From Betaproteobacteria bacterium (GTDB lineage Bacteria; Pseudomonadota; Gammaproteobacteria; Burkholderiales; SG8-39), in assembly GCA_009693435.1 (NCBI GenBank), contig SHXF01000001.1:62001-126000 (forward strand): DNA of 64,000 nucleotides, written 5' to 3'. Each line of letters starts with the position of its first letter. Position 1 is the first letter of the stretch. A model generated the notes under the pieces. It ran no database searches. It worked only from the letters and a program-made list of their open reading frames with translations, and was not told where the DNA came from. Positions 20,501 through 28,450 of this stretch are shown here, piece by piece. The translations under genes and the position numbers were made by a program.

Positions 20501-21906
20501 CGGCGCCGCGTGTCGCGGTTGTTGCCGTGGGCGCGCCATGTGCCCCTATGAGGAAGACCAAACTGTTTGTCGTACTCAATGTAATCGGCGAAAATTTCTT
20601 CGCCAGACTTGTCCGGATGATAGTTCAGGGTGAATAGCAGGTTGCTGTGTGCTGCAGCGAAATCGGGACGAAGCTGCAGCGCCCTGCAATAGCTTGCCGC
20701 CGCGCTATCGAGTTGCCCGAGGTCTTTCAAGGCATTGCCAAGATTGTTATGCGCCTCCGGGTAATCGGGCTTGATACCTATGGCCCGCACGTGGCTTGCC
20801 AATGCTTCATCGAGATGTCCGAGGCTTTGCAGGGCATTACCCAGGTTGCTGTGCGTCTCGGCGATATTTGATTTGATTTGCAGGGCGCGGGAGTAGCTTG
20901 CCACTGCGTCATCGAATTGGCCGAGATCGTTGAAGACATTGCCCAGGTTGCTGTGCGTCTCCGCGTAATCGGGATTGAACTTCAGCGCCTGGCGATAGCT
21001 TGCAATCGCGTCTTCGATACGCCCGAGGCTTCGCAGTGCATTGCCAAGGTTGCCGTGCGCCTCGGCCAGACGCGGCTTGATCTCCAATGCTCGGTGATAG
21101 TTTGCTATCGCGTCATCAAGTTTACCGAGGTCTTGCAGGGCAGTGCCCAGGTTGCAATGCGCCTCCGCATAATCAGGTTTTATTTGCAGCGCCCGGCGAT
21201 AGCTTGCAACTGCGCTATCTGGTTGACCGAGGCTCTGCAGGGCAACACCGAGATTGTTATGCACCTTCGCTTGGTCGAGATTGATATGCAGTGCTCGAAG
21301 ATAACTTACCACCGCATCTGTCGGTCGCCCAAGGTCTGTCAGGGCAAGGCCCAGGTTGTTGTGCGCTTCGGGATGATCCGGTTGGATCTCCAGCGCTTGG
21401 AGGCAACTTTTCATAGAGGCATCAAGTTGTCCGAGGTCTCGCAGGGCATTTCCCAGGTTGCAATGCGCGTCCGCGTAGCGGGGCTTGATCTGTAGCGCCC
21501 GGCGGTAGCTGGCTACGGCGTCATTGGTTTGAGCCAGATCCAGCAGGATATTTCCAAGGTTGTAGTGCGCCTCGGCGAAATCCGGCTTGAGCTGCAGCGC
21601 CTGGTTGCAGCTGGCAAGTGCTTCATCGGGTCGCCCGAGGTCGCACAGGGCAACGCACAGGTTGTTGTGCGCAACCGCATCGTCGGGCAAGAGTTCCGTG
21701 GATTTCTGCAAAGCGGTCAGCGCCGCTTTGCCCTGCAACTGCAGAGACGCCCCCAGCATCTTCCATGCAGATCCGGAATCCGGATGCGCTTCAACCAGCA
21801 AGCGCGCCAGGTTTTCCATTTCTGGATAGCGACGGGCATTGAACAGGGTGAGAGCCTGATGCAAGGCTACATCTAGAGGGGCAGTCTCGTGAACGGTAGG
21901 ATTCAT
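17533..21906 (-). CDS. Double TPR / GT41 (OGT-like) glycosyltransferase
   Basis: A 1457-residue protein with two complete modules. Module 1 has about eleven to twelve TPRs (residues 20-420, recurring A-H-x-N-L-G) and a GT41/SPINDLY-type catalytic region (about 422-822). Module 2 has five or six TPRs (840-1040) and a second catalytic region (about 1042-1448). Each catalytic region has LKVGYVSPDFCRHS with the His equivalent to the OGT active site, DILVDLAGH, SWLGFGY and GLDCFPHNSGTTLFE. The two catalytic regions are nearly identical, so the gene arose by recent internal duplication. Family members attach sugars to Ser/Thr of proteins, the TPRs selecting targets. I start at MNPTVHETAP (ATG at 21906). 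No target is identifiable from the neighbours. Confidence 0.9.
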   Translation of the reverse strand: MNPTVHETAPLDVALHQALTLFNARRYPEMENLARLLVEAHPDSGSAWKMLGASLQLQGKAALTALQKSTELLPDDAVAHNNLCVALCDLGRPDEALASCNQALQLKPDFAEAHYNLGNILLDLAQTNDAVASYRRALQIKPRYADAHCNLGNALRDLGQLDASMKSCLQALEIQPDHPEAHNNLGLALTDLGRPTDAVVSYLRALHINLDQAKVHNNLGVALQSLGQPDSAVASYRRALQIKPDYAEAHCNLGTALQDLGKLDDAIANYHRALEIKPRLAEAHGNLGNALRSLGRIEDAIASYRQALKFNPDYAETHSNLGNVFNDLGQFDDAVASYSRALQIKSNIAETHSNLGNALQSLGHLDEALASHVRAIGIKPDYPEAHNNLGNALKDLGQLDSAAASYCRALQLRPDFAAAHSNLLFTLNYHPDKSGEEIFADYIEYDKQFGLPHRGTWRAHGNNRDTRRRLKVGYVSPDFCRHSIRHFLEPLLAHHDKAAVEIYAYAELLRGDEVTARYQGYADHWVPTVGMSDAALAERIRADGIDILVDLAGHTANNRLQAFARKPAPVSLSWLGFGYSTGLTAVDYLLTAEASIPTGSEALFSEMPWRLETPSCAYRPAEGMGQVSPLPAAARGYITFATLTRAVRINHRTISVWSALLKRVDGARLVIDSQNFQSAATQDALTEKFAEHGIRRERLEIGFHSPPWDVLRGIDIGLDCFPHNSGTTLFEMLYMGVPFVTLAGRPSVGRLGSSILHGLGHPEWIAGTEDEYVEIAAALAADLPPLASLRAGLRGAMQTSPLMDEAGFARKVEAAYLEMFGKWVRSTHVIESRANQSLPQNECDRLLMLFNAGQHEQLEILANQLLVQSPDAGFAWKMLGASLIVQDKAALPALQRAEELLPDDAEVHSNLSIALQILGKLDLAVASCYRALQIEPDFAEAHYNLGNVLKDLEKFEDAAASYRKALQIKPDYSQAQYNLGNALKALGQLDHAAASYRKVLQNKPDYAKAHSNLGNILAELGQHDHAVASFRRALQHSPNLSVAHNNLLFTLNYHPDKLGEEIFAEYLEYDKQFGLPHRGTWCAHGNSRDTRRRLKVGYVSPDFCRHSTRHFLEPLLAHHDKAAVEIYAYAELHRGDEVTARYQGYADHWVPTVGMSDAALAERIRADGIDILVDLAGHNARNRLLAFARKPAPVSLSWLGFGYTTGLSAMDYLLADEASIPTGSEALFSETPWRLETPSYVYRGVQGMGEINPLPAAASGYVTFGTLTRAVRINHRTIRVWSALLKRVDGARLVIDSLNFKSTTMQGALAEKFATHGIGRERLEIGYHSPPWEILRNIDIGLDCFPHNSGTTLFESLYMGVPFVTLAGRPSVGRIGSSILQGLGHPEWIAGTEDEYVEVAATLAADLPRLASLRAGLRAEMETGPLMDEAGFARKVEAAYRAMFRNWTAGMDAKTTS

Positions 21907-22322
21907 GGAATCGGGGGACTCGGAATACAGCCCATGACGCACTGTAATGCAGGTCCGGTACATAGGAAATGGCGCAGATGCGGCTGCAACTTGGCCGGAC
22001 AGCTTATGCGCGTTGTTTCAGCAAAGTTGCGGTTAAGATACGAAGGGGCAGTCACCGTAGTCCAACCGCATAATTTCGTGCAGCCGAAGGCACGGCAAAT
22101 TGGAACGCAGGGTACCGAAACTGCTGAACATCAATAAATCAACACGCGAGTTCTGGAGCTGTATGTTCAGTTCACCTATCCCGGTCCTTCACCGTATTGC
22201 ATCCACCATGGCTACGGCATTGCCCATTGGATTTGTGATGGTTACATTCCTCGACCGAGTGAACCGGGCTGCGCCTGAATGTCGCTGCGCGTCGATGTTC
22301 AGGTCCCTCTGAGCCGCCGCGC
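21907..22322. other. Intergenic region without recognisable gene
   Basis: These 416 bases between the divergent glycosyltransferase and the metallo-beta-lactamase fold gene should hold both promoters. I see no convincing promoter pair, RNA or protein-coding remnant. Confidence 0.6.
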
Positions 22323-23096
22323 ATGCGCTTCGCATCCCTGGGCAGTGGCAGCATGGGCAACGGCCTGGTGTTCGAGGCCGGCAAGACGCGGCTGCTGCTC
22401 GACTGCGGTTTTGGCGTCAAGGACGCCGTGGGACGCCTTGCACGCATCGGCATCGCGCCCGAATCCCTGTCCGGGATTCTGGTGACACACGAGCACGGCG
22501 ACCACGCCGACGGTGTGTTTGCCTTGGCCCGCCGGTACGGCATTCCGGTGTGGCTAAGCCACGGCACGCTTGCCGCATTGCGTGATGCCAAGCCCGATAT
22601 CGATGCCGGGGTGCAGGTGACGATGGTAGATCCGTACGCGGCATTTGCCATCGGCGACGCACAGGTGCAGCCCTATGCAGTGCCGCACGATGCGCGCGAA
22701 CCGGCGCAGTTCGTATTCTCGGATGGCAACCGGCGTTTGGGCGTGCTGACGGATACCGGTTGCTCGACGCCGCATATAGAAGCTTCCTTGTCCGGCTGCG
22801 ATGCTCTCGTCCTCGAGTGTAATCACGATGCGGCCATGCTGGCCGAAGGCGGCTATCCGCCGTGGTTGCGCGCGCGCATCGCCGGACGCTACGGCCATCT
22901 GGACAACACTACATCGGCTACGCTCTTGAAAAACCTGGACCGCAGTCGCTTGCAACACGTGATTGCCGCGCATCTGTCTTTGAAGAACAACACGCCGGAT
23001 CTGGCCCGGGAGGCGCTGGCCGGCGCCATGGGTTGCTCGCCGGACTGGATAGGTGTTGCCACCCAGGAAAGCGGTTTCGCCTGGCGCAGCGCCTGA
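22323..23096 (+). CDS. Metallo-beta-lactamase-fold hydrolase, YycJ-like
   Basis: A 257-residue MBL-fold protein. MRFASLGSGSMGNGLVFEAGKTRLLLDCGFG is the start seen in the YycJ/VicX branch, and LVTHEHGDHADGV carries the HxHxDH zinc motif (about residues 57-62). Later ligands are in LTDTGCSTPH, LVLECNHD and the final His in IAAHLSLKNNTP. The family are zinc hydrolases or nucleases; the YycJ branch has been linked to DNA repair or cell-wall control, but the substrate is not established. Confidence 0.88.
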   Translation: MRFASLGSGSMGNGLVFEAGKTRLLLDCGFGVKDAVGRLARIGIAPESLSGILVTHEHGDHADGVFALARRYGIPVWLSHGTLAALRDAKPDIDAGVQVTMVDPYAAFAIGDAQVQPYAVPHDAREPAQFVFSDGNRRLGVLTDTGCSTPHIEASLSGCDALVLECNHDAAMLAEGGYPPWLRARIAGRYGHLDNTTSATLLKNLDRSRLQHVIAAHLSLKNNTPDLAREALAGAMGCSPDWIGVATQESGFAWRSA

Positions 23097-23110
23097 GCGT
23101 CGCATAATGA

Positions 23111-23138
23111 AAAAAGCCGACGCGAAGGTCGGCTTTTT
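23111..23138. terminator. Bidirectional rho-independent terminator
   Basis: AAAAA-GCCGAC-GCGAAG-GTCGGC-TTTTT: a 6-bp GC-rich stem flanked by an A run and a T run, able to end transcription from both sides. It lies between the convergent hydrolase and lipoprotein genes. Confidence 0.9.
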
Positions 23139-23164
23139 CCATACTGCTGAATTGCTGTCTGCTG

Positions 23165-23473
23165 TTACTTCTTGCCGTCTTTCGACGCATCCGCAGGAGC
23201 GGGGGCAGGCGCTGGAGCGGCTGCCGGTGCCGGAGCTGCGCCGGGTGCGGGCGCGGCGCCAGGGGCCGGAGCTGCGCCAGGAGCAGGCGCCGCATCTTTC
23301 GCCGCATCTGCGCCAGGCGCGGGCGCGGGCGCCGGAGCGGGTGCCGGGGCAGGCGCGGGTGCCGGAGCAGGCGCTGCCTTGGGCGCGGGTGCCGGAGCGG
23401 GTTTGGGTTCTTCTTTGCCGCAGCCGGCCAGCAGCAGGCCGGCGATCGCAGCAGCGAGAATTGCGTGTTTCAT
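23165..23473 (-). CDS. Small Pro/Ala-rich lipoprotein
   Basis: A 102-residue protein. MKHAILAAAIAGLLLAGCGKEE is a type II signal peptide with lipobox LLAGC, so the mature protein starts at Cys18 and should be lipidated. The rest is almost entirely PAPAPA and APGAAP repeats ending DASKDGKK, a low-complexity extension resembling spacers that reach across the periplasm. The ATG at 23473 gives the correct signal; the frame upstream does not. Function is unknown. Confidence 0.85.
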   Translation of the reverse strand: MKHAILAAAIAGLLLAGCGKEEPKPAPAPAPKAAPAPAPAPAPAPAPAPAPAPGADAAKDAAPAPGAAPAPGAAPAPGAAPAPAAAPAPAPAPADASKDGKK

Positions 23474-23699
23474 GCTGAATATCCTTATTCGATTGAGTGA
23501 TTGGATGTCTTGTGGCTTGTTTCGGAGCATAGCTACTGATCCGAGGGAGCATATTGTAGCCGATGCGGCGACGCAACAAAAAAAGGTGCGGGGGTAACGG
23601 CAATCTGGTGGATTGTGACTATTTCACGAACCCCGCTTGAGACCACCGAGCGTCAGTCCGGTACATGTCGCCGGCACGCGGTGGCCAGGCGTGTCCCTG

Positions 23700-24221
23700 T
23701 TACAAGCCGGCAGCCGAGGGCGCGACCGTGGGTTGGGAATGCGCCCAGATTTCGTTGAAGCGGTCGCGCATCGGCAACCCTTCTTTTGGATCATCGAGGA
23801 TCAGCACGCCGCGTGGCTGCTTGGTGACGGGGCGCCGCACCACGTGGTCTGCATCCGCGAGCACGAAGCAGTCCTGCACTCGGGCCGCGATTCCCGTCGT
23901 CTGATAGATGAGCACGCTGCCGTAAAAACTGCCGAGCAAGCCCATCAGCCGCGGACAGCGCTGCAGCACGTGACCGGTATCGTGAACCGCGATGAGGATG
24001 CGGTTTTCCCCGCGCATGATCAGGTTCTGCAGCATCTCGATTTTCTGCGGAGAGTTGAGGCCGAGGTCGGATAGATCGGGGTCGAATATGCGCAACTCAT
24101 GGCGCACCAGTCCGAGCAGTCTGTCGAATCCGGCGACATACTCGCGGCGTGACAAAAGCAGGCTGCGTTGCGGCACGGGTGCGGCGGATGCGTCCGCCGC
24201 AGGGCTGGAATCAGGTACCAC
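23700..24221 (-). CDS. Conserved protein coupled to RoxA-type hydroxylase (DUF7931-like)
   Basis: About 173 residues from a GTG at 24221 preceded by a strong AGGAGG. The protein contains LSRREYVAGFDRLLGLVRHELRIFDPDLSDLGLN, ILIAVHDTGHVLQRCPRLMGLL, QDCFVLADADHVVRR and PRGVLILDDP. This order recalls the phospholipase-D-like-fold proteins annotated as DUF7931, often found beside RoxA/YcfD or acetyltransferases, but catalytic His-Lys motifs are not evident. It overlaps the upstream gene by 11 bases. The longer open frame upstream runs inside that gene and is rejected. Confidence 0.65.
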   Translation of the reverse strand: MVPDSSPAADASAAPVPQRSLLLSRREYVAGFDRLLGLVRHELRIFDPDLSDLGLNSPQKIEMLQNLIMRGENRILIAVHDTGHVLQRCPRLMGLLGSFYGSVLIYQTTGIAARVQDCFVLADADHVVRRPVTKQPRGVLILDDPKEGLPMRDRFNEIWAHSQPTVAPSAAGL

Positions 24222-25362
24222 GGGTTCCTCCTGGTAATCCCCTGGTTTCGAAAACCAGCCACCCCGCGCGATACCAGTCGTAGAGCAGGTGGCGCAACGG
24301 ACCGGTGATTTGAGTTGCGGCCGGCAGACGCCGCTCATTGGCCAGTGTTCGCAATGCGCGACGTTCCGGCAACGCGATGGCGTAGCGTTCCCCGTTGACG
24401 AAAAAATCCGGGCCGTAAAACAGCATCGCGGTCTTGAGGTCAAGCCGCGCTCCCCGCTTGTCCAGCGCGGCGCTGAAAGCGCGCACACCCATCGGTCGCT
24501 GCGGTGGAACGAAGAATACCTGCTGCTTGGGTTCCGACAGGTATTCACCGAGGGACGCCACGATGTCCGCGCTTCGCCACCGCAATCTTCCTATGGTATG
24601 CGTCGTCTGCGCAACCATCGCGGCGGGAATGGCGGCCGGATTGCGTGGTGGCCTGAGGCCGCGATCGGAATACAGCCCGTCGAGCGCGATGCGTTCCTGC
24701 AGTCGCGTCAGCACCTGCGATGCGAGTTCCTGGTGCGCCGGCGCGCGAAAGCCGATCGAATAGGTGAAACAGGTGTCCAGGGCCGTGCCTTCGTGCGCGT
24801 ATCCCGGCGGCAGGTACAGCATGTCGCCGGATTCCAGTATCCACTCCTGCTCGTGGCGAAAGCGCTGCAGGATCTTCAGCGGCGCACGCGGGTCGAACTG
24901 CGGCGACTGAATCCGGCCGATGCGCCAGCGCCGCCGGCCGGGTCCTTGCAGCAGGAACACATCGTACGAATCGAGATGTGCGCCGACCCCGCCGCCCGGC
25001 CGCGCATAGCTGACCATCACGTCGTCCATGCGGGCGTAGGGAATGAAGCTGAAGCGCCGCATCAGCGCGTCCGCCTGCGGATACAGCAGGTTCAGGCCCT
25101 GGACCAGCAGCGTGCAGTTGCGCGCCGGAAGTTCTGCCAGGGTGCGTGCATCGAACGGGCCGTGACGCAGGTGCCAGCGTCCGCGTCGCTGCGCGACCAG
25201 GCGCGATTCCACCGAATCGCTGCACGCCAGGCGGAAGAGTTCCGATTCGCCGACTATTCCGTCGAAACCCGGAATGGCGTTGCGCACCAAAAGCGGTTTC
25301 TTTTGCCAGTGCCGGCGCAGGAATTGCGCCGTACTCAGTTGGCCGAGCAGGTCCTTGTTCAT
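24211..25362 (-). CDS. roxA: RoxA/YcfD-type ribosomal protein arginine hydroxylase (cupin)
   Basis: A 383-residue JmjC-like cupin oxygenase. The iron facial triad is visible as HLD in GGGVGAHLDSYDVFLLQGPGRR and the distal His in YLPPGYAHEG. The N-terminus TAQFLRRHWQKKPLLVRNAIPG is typical, and a C-terminal winged-helix region follows. In E. coli the family hydroxylates Arg81 of ribosomal protein L16 using 2-oxoglutarate and oxygen. The ATG at 25362 (MNKDLLGQL) is chosen; the open frame extends further but into unrelated sequence. It is divergent from the peroxiredoxin gene. Confidence 0.9.
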   Translation of the reverse strand: MNKDLLGQLSTAQFLRRHWQKKPLLVRNAIPGFDGIVGESELFRLACSDSVESRLVAQRRGRWHLRHGPFDARTLAELPARNCTLLVQGLNLLYPQADALMRRFSFIPYARMDDVMVSYARPGGGVGAHLDSYDVFLLQGPGRRRWRIGRIQSPQFDPRAPLKILQRFRHEQEWILESGDMLYLPPGYAHEGTALDTCFTYSIGFRAPAHQELASQVLTRLQERIALDGLYSDRGLRPPRNPAAIPAAMVAQTTHTIGRLRWRSADIVASLGEYLSEPKQQVFFVPPQRPMGVRAFSAALDKRGARLDLKTAMLFYGPDFFVNGERYAIALPERRALRTLANERRLPAATQITGPLRHLLYDWYRAGWLVFETRGLPGGTRGT

Positions 25363-25532
25363 ATCGGCGCGATTATAGTGTTTGCCGTGTTTGCGTTGCG
25401 CGTGCGAGGATGGTTTAGAATTCCCGAAGGTTTGCGCAGATGCGTTTTCCGCGGGTGCGCGGCGGACGCTCTCACGGGATGCAACCGGATCAGCGACATG
25501 GCGCACCACAACTGGAAGGCTTGCACGGAACG

Positions 25533-26003
25533 ATGATGCTCCAAGCAGGACACGCTGCCCCGACGTTCTCATTGCCGGATGCCGACATGGAAGCCGTCTC
25601 GCTGGCGCACTTTCGCGGCAAGAAGCATGTCGTTCTGTATTTCTATCCCAAGGACGGCACGCCGATGTGCATCATGCAGGCCACGGATTTTTCCGATCAC
25701 GAGGAAGACTTCGCGCGCTACGATTGCGTGGTGATCGGGGTCAGCCCCGACGACTGCCTTAGTCATGCGGAATTTCGCGACGCCAACGGCGTCTCCCTCT
25801 GTCTGCTCTCCGACAGCGAAAGCAAGGTGTCGAAGCGCTATGGTGTGCTCCAGGAAAAGGAAGTCGACGGGGTGCGCAAGTCGGGCATCGTCCGCTCCAC
25901 CTTCATCATCGACAAGCGTGGCGTGGTACGCCACGCGCTCTACAACGTCAGCCCCAAGGGCCATGCAGCCGAGGTGTTTGGCATGGTAAAAGAACTGCGC
26001 TAG
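25533..26003 (+). CDS. Bcp/PrxQ-like peroxiredoxin
   Basis: A 156-residue thiol peroxidase. The peroxidatic Cys is in FYPKDGTPMCIMQATDF, which keeps the PxxxTxxC signature. The Cys found five residues later in many Bcp proteins is a Thr here, and the usual TPGCT is TPMCI; another Cys at DCVVIG or CLLSDSE could resolve the sulfenic acid, or it may be one-Cys. The C-terminus VRSTFIIDKRGVVRHALYNVSPKGHA is normal. Two ATGs are in tandem; I take the first. Confidence 0.88.
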   Translation: MMLQAGHAAPTFSLPDADMEAVSLAHFRGKKHVVLYFYPKDGTPMCIMQATDFSDHEEDFARYDCVVIGVSPDDCLSHAEFRDANGVSLCLLSDSESKVSKRYGVLQEKEVDGVRKSGIVRSTFIIDKRGVVRHALYNVSPKGHAAEVFGMVKELR

Positions 26004-26019
26004 GCGCGCATAGCTGGCC

Positions 26020-26511
26020 TTGCTGATTGCCCGAAATACGGTTGTTTCTCTGGAGGTCGAGATTTCCGACCTGTGGGGCAAGCTGATCGAGCGCTCGGAC
26101 GAAGCCGTGCAGTACCTGCACGGCGGCTACGGGAATGTGTTTGCGCCGATCGAGGCGGCCCTGGAAGGCAAAGCGCAAAACGACAGCGTCAGGCTGCGTC
26201 TCGAACCCGTAGAAGCCTTCGGCGACTACGACGAAAATCTGTTGCGGGTGGAACCGCGCAGCCGCTATCCCGATTCCCTGGAATCCGGGATGAAATTCGA
26301 AGGGGAGAGCGGCACGGACGACGCAGGCCTGATATTTGTCGTCTCCGACATGGCCGAAGACAAAGTGGTGCTGGATGGCAACCACCCGCTGGCCGGCATG
26401 GCGCTGGAATTTTCCTGCAAGGTGGTCGGGATCCGGTGGGCCACGGCGGCGGAAATCGCCAACGGTTCGGCGGATGGCGAAGGATCGGTGATCATGCGGG
26501 TCATTCCTTGA
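26020..26511 (+). CDS. SlyD-like FKBP-type peptidyl-prolyl isomerase
   Basis: About 163 residues. The order is that of SlyD: NTVVSLEVEISD, YLHGGYGNVFAPIEAALEGKA, an insert-in-flap domain (EPVEAFGDYDENLLRVEPRSRYP) and VVLDGNHPLAGMALEFSCKVVGIR. It should catalyse prolyl isomerisation and act as a chaperone; the His/Cys-rich nickel tail of E. coli SlyD is missing. The start is TTG at 26020 with no strong ribosome site, 16 bases after the peroxiredoxin gene, so coupling is likely. Confidence 0.85.
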   Translation: MLIARNTVVSLEVEISDLWGKLIERSDEAVQYLHGGYGNVFAPIEAALEGKAQNDSVRLRLEPVEAFGDYDENLLRVEPRSRYPDSLESGMKFEGESGTDDAGLIFVVSDMAEDKVVLDGNHPLAGMALEFSCKVVGIRWATAAEIANGSADGEGSVIMRVIP

Positions 26512-26618
26512 CGGCTTGCTGCGTTTCCGTGCGATTCGCGCCGCCGTGATTCATCTATGGAAACACTGAACAAGTGTTCATTTCCGGAAAGGCGTCAATC
26601 GTGTTTCCTCTGAAGTGT

Positions 26619-26660
26619 GGGATATACAAGGGGGCGTCGCCCCCTTGTTCAGCATATCCC
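26619..26660. promoter_or_regulatory. Strong nested inverted repeat upstream of the FMN protein gene
   Basis: CAAGGGGGCG-T-CGCCCCCTTG (26627-26647) has perfect 10-bp arms, and outside it GGGATAT (26619-26625) pairs with ATATCCC (26654-26660). It lies between the SlyD-like gene and the FMN protein gene. No T tract follows. It could be a terminator-like RNA hairpin or a protein-binding palindrome. Confidence 0.7.
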
Positions 26661-26764
26661 TATCATGCCCTCGCGCATCTTGTTGTCCTGGACAGGCTCC
26701 TTCAGAGTCGCCGGGACCCGGCGTTGGCGCAACGCAGCTGCATCGCGACAAAGGGAGGGTCGAG

Positions 26765-28258
26765 ATGACCGGAATGTTGGGCGTCGTTTCCTATGGCCTT
26801 GGCACCATTATCGGGTTCATCCTGATCATCACGCTGGTGGTGATGTTCATCAAAGATGTCACGCAGAAAAAACACACGGTCCTGCGCAATTACCCGGTGA
26901 TAGGTCGGTTGCGTTACTTCTTTGAAGAAATGGGCGAGTACTTCCGCCAGTATCTCTTCATGAACGACCGCGAGGAACTGCCGTTCAACCGCGCCACGCG
27001 GGGCTGGGTTTACCGGCTGGCGAAGGACGAGGGTGGCGTCATCGGTTTCGGTTCGACCAACAACACCAATGAACCGGGTTCCATACTGTTCGTCAATGCC
27101 CCCTATCCGGTGCTCGAGGAAGACCGCCTGCCGACCCCGCCGATGCTGATAGGCGAGGGGTACTGCAAGGAACCTTTCCTCGCGCGCTCCGTGGTCAACA
27201 TCAGCGGCATGAGTTTCGGCGCGATCTCGAAGCCTGCGGTGCAGGCGTTGTCGCGCGGCGCGGCGCTGGCCGGCTGCTGGATGGATACCGGCGAGGGCGG
27301 GCTGTCGCCGTATCACCTGGAAGGCGGGTGCGATGTCATCATGCAGATCGGCACGGCGAAATACGGCATCCGCGACCAGGACGGCGGACTCTCGCCGCAG
27401 CGCGCGCGGGAGCTGGGCGCGCAGGTCCAGGCATTCGAGATCAAGCTGTCGCAAGGGGCCAAGCCGGGCAAGGGCGGTGTGCTGCCGGCAGCGAAAGTAA
27501 CCGAAGAGATTGCGCGCATTCGCGGCATCCCCGTCCATGTGGATTCGATCAGCCCGAACCGCCATCGCGATATCGCCAACGTCGACCAGCTGCTCGACAA
27601 GATCGGCTTTCTGCGCGATCTCACCGGCAGGCCGGTGGGGGTGAAGACCGCCATCGGCGGCCGGCAGTTCATGAACGAATTGTGCGAAGCCGTGAACCGG
27701 CGCGGCGCGCATTGGGCGCCCGATTTCATCGCCGTCGACGGCGGCGAGGGCGGTTCGGGCGCGGCGCCCCAGGCGCTGATGGACCACATGGCGCTGTCCA
27801 TCGTCGAGGCGCTGCCGCGGGTGGTCGACGCGTTGATCGAGTCGGGCCTGCGCAACCGGGTCAAGGTGATAGCCGCGGGCAAGCTGATCACGCCGGCCAA
27901 GGCCGCCTGGGCGCTGTGCGTGGGTGCCGATTTCATCAACACTGCGCGTGGTTTCCTGTTCTCGCTAGGCTGCATCCAGGCGATGCGTTGCCACCAGAAC
28001 ACCTGCCCGACCGGAGTGACCACGCACGACAAGCGCTTGCAGCGCGGCCTGGTGGTCGAGGAGAAATACCTGCGCGTGGCCCAGTATGCGATGGGCATGA
28101 ACAAGGAAATCGACATGATTGCGCACAGCTGCGGCGGCCGGCACGCCCGCGAATTGCGGCGCGAACACGCACGCATTGTGCAAAGCGCCGGCCGCAGCGT
28201 CGCCATGAACGTGCTATCGCCGTATCCCGGGGTGGGTTCGAAGTCCAGAGCCGCATGA
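26765..28258 (+). CDS. FMN-binding glutamate-synthase-family protein
   Basis: A 497-residue protein. An N-terminal transmembrane helix (about residues 9-29, GLGTIIGFILIITLVVMF) is followed by a GltS central-domain TIM barrel with SGMSFGAISKPAVQALSRGA, GEGGLSPYH, KLSQGAKPGKGGVLPAAKV, VDGGEGGSGAAPQALMDH and the Cys cluster GCIQAMRCHQNTCPTGV that binds a 3Fe-4S cluster in glutamate synthase. It lacks the amidotransferase domain, so it is not a complete GltB. Such membrane-tethered stand-alone forms are common, but their reaction is not established. AGGGAGG stands upstream of the ATG. Confidence 0.9.
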   Translation: MTGMLGVVSYGLGTIIGFILIITLVVMFIKDVTQKKHTVLRNYPVIGRLRYFFEEMGEYFRQYLFMNDREELPFNRATRGWVYRLAKDEGGVIGFGSTNNTNEPGSILFVNAPYPVLEEDRLPTPPMLIGEGYCKEPFLARSVVNISGMSFGAISKPAVQALSRGAALAGCWMDTGEGGLSPYHLEGGCDVIMQIGTAKYGIRDQDGGLSPQRARELGAQVQAFEIKLSQGAKPGKGGVLPAAKVTEEIARIRGIPVHVDSISPNRHRDIANVDQLLDKIGFLRDLTGRPVGVKTAIGGRQFMNELCEAVNRRGAHWAPDFIAVDGGEGGSGAAPQALMDHMALSIVEALPRVVDALIESGLRNRVKVIAAGKLITPAKAAWALCVGADFINTARGFLFSLGCIQAMRCHQNTCPTGVTTHDKRLQRGLVVEEKYLRVAQYAMGMNKEIDMIAHSCGGRHARELRREHARIVQSAGRSVAMNVLSPYPGVGSKSRAA

Positions 28259-28450
28259 TCATGGAAAGCGTTGCCGGATACGCAGGGCGCGGGTTCGCCG
28301 CGCCATGGATGGCGATATCGCGGGATTTTTGGCGCGCTGAAGCTGCGCCCTACTCTCCCCACTGTTGATAATGGACCGGCACGAATCGCGCATGAACGCG
28401 CTTGCTCGTGCCGTGCAGCTGACCGATATTCTTGCCGAATGGGTGAACCG

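Noticed and set aside
23172..23597. Plus-strand Gly/Ala frame over the lipoprotein gene
   Set aside because: Mirror of the Pro/Ala repeat on the other strand; the minus-strand frame has a signal peptide and lipobox.
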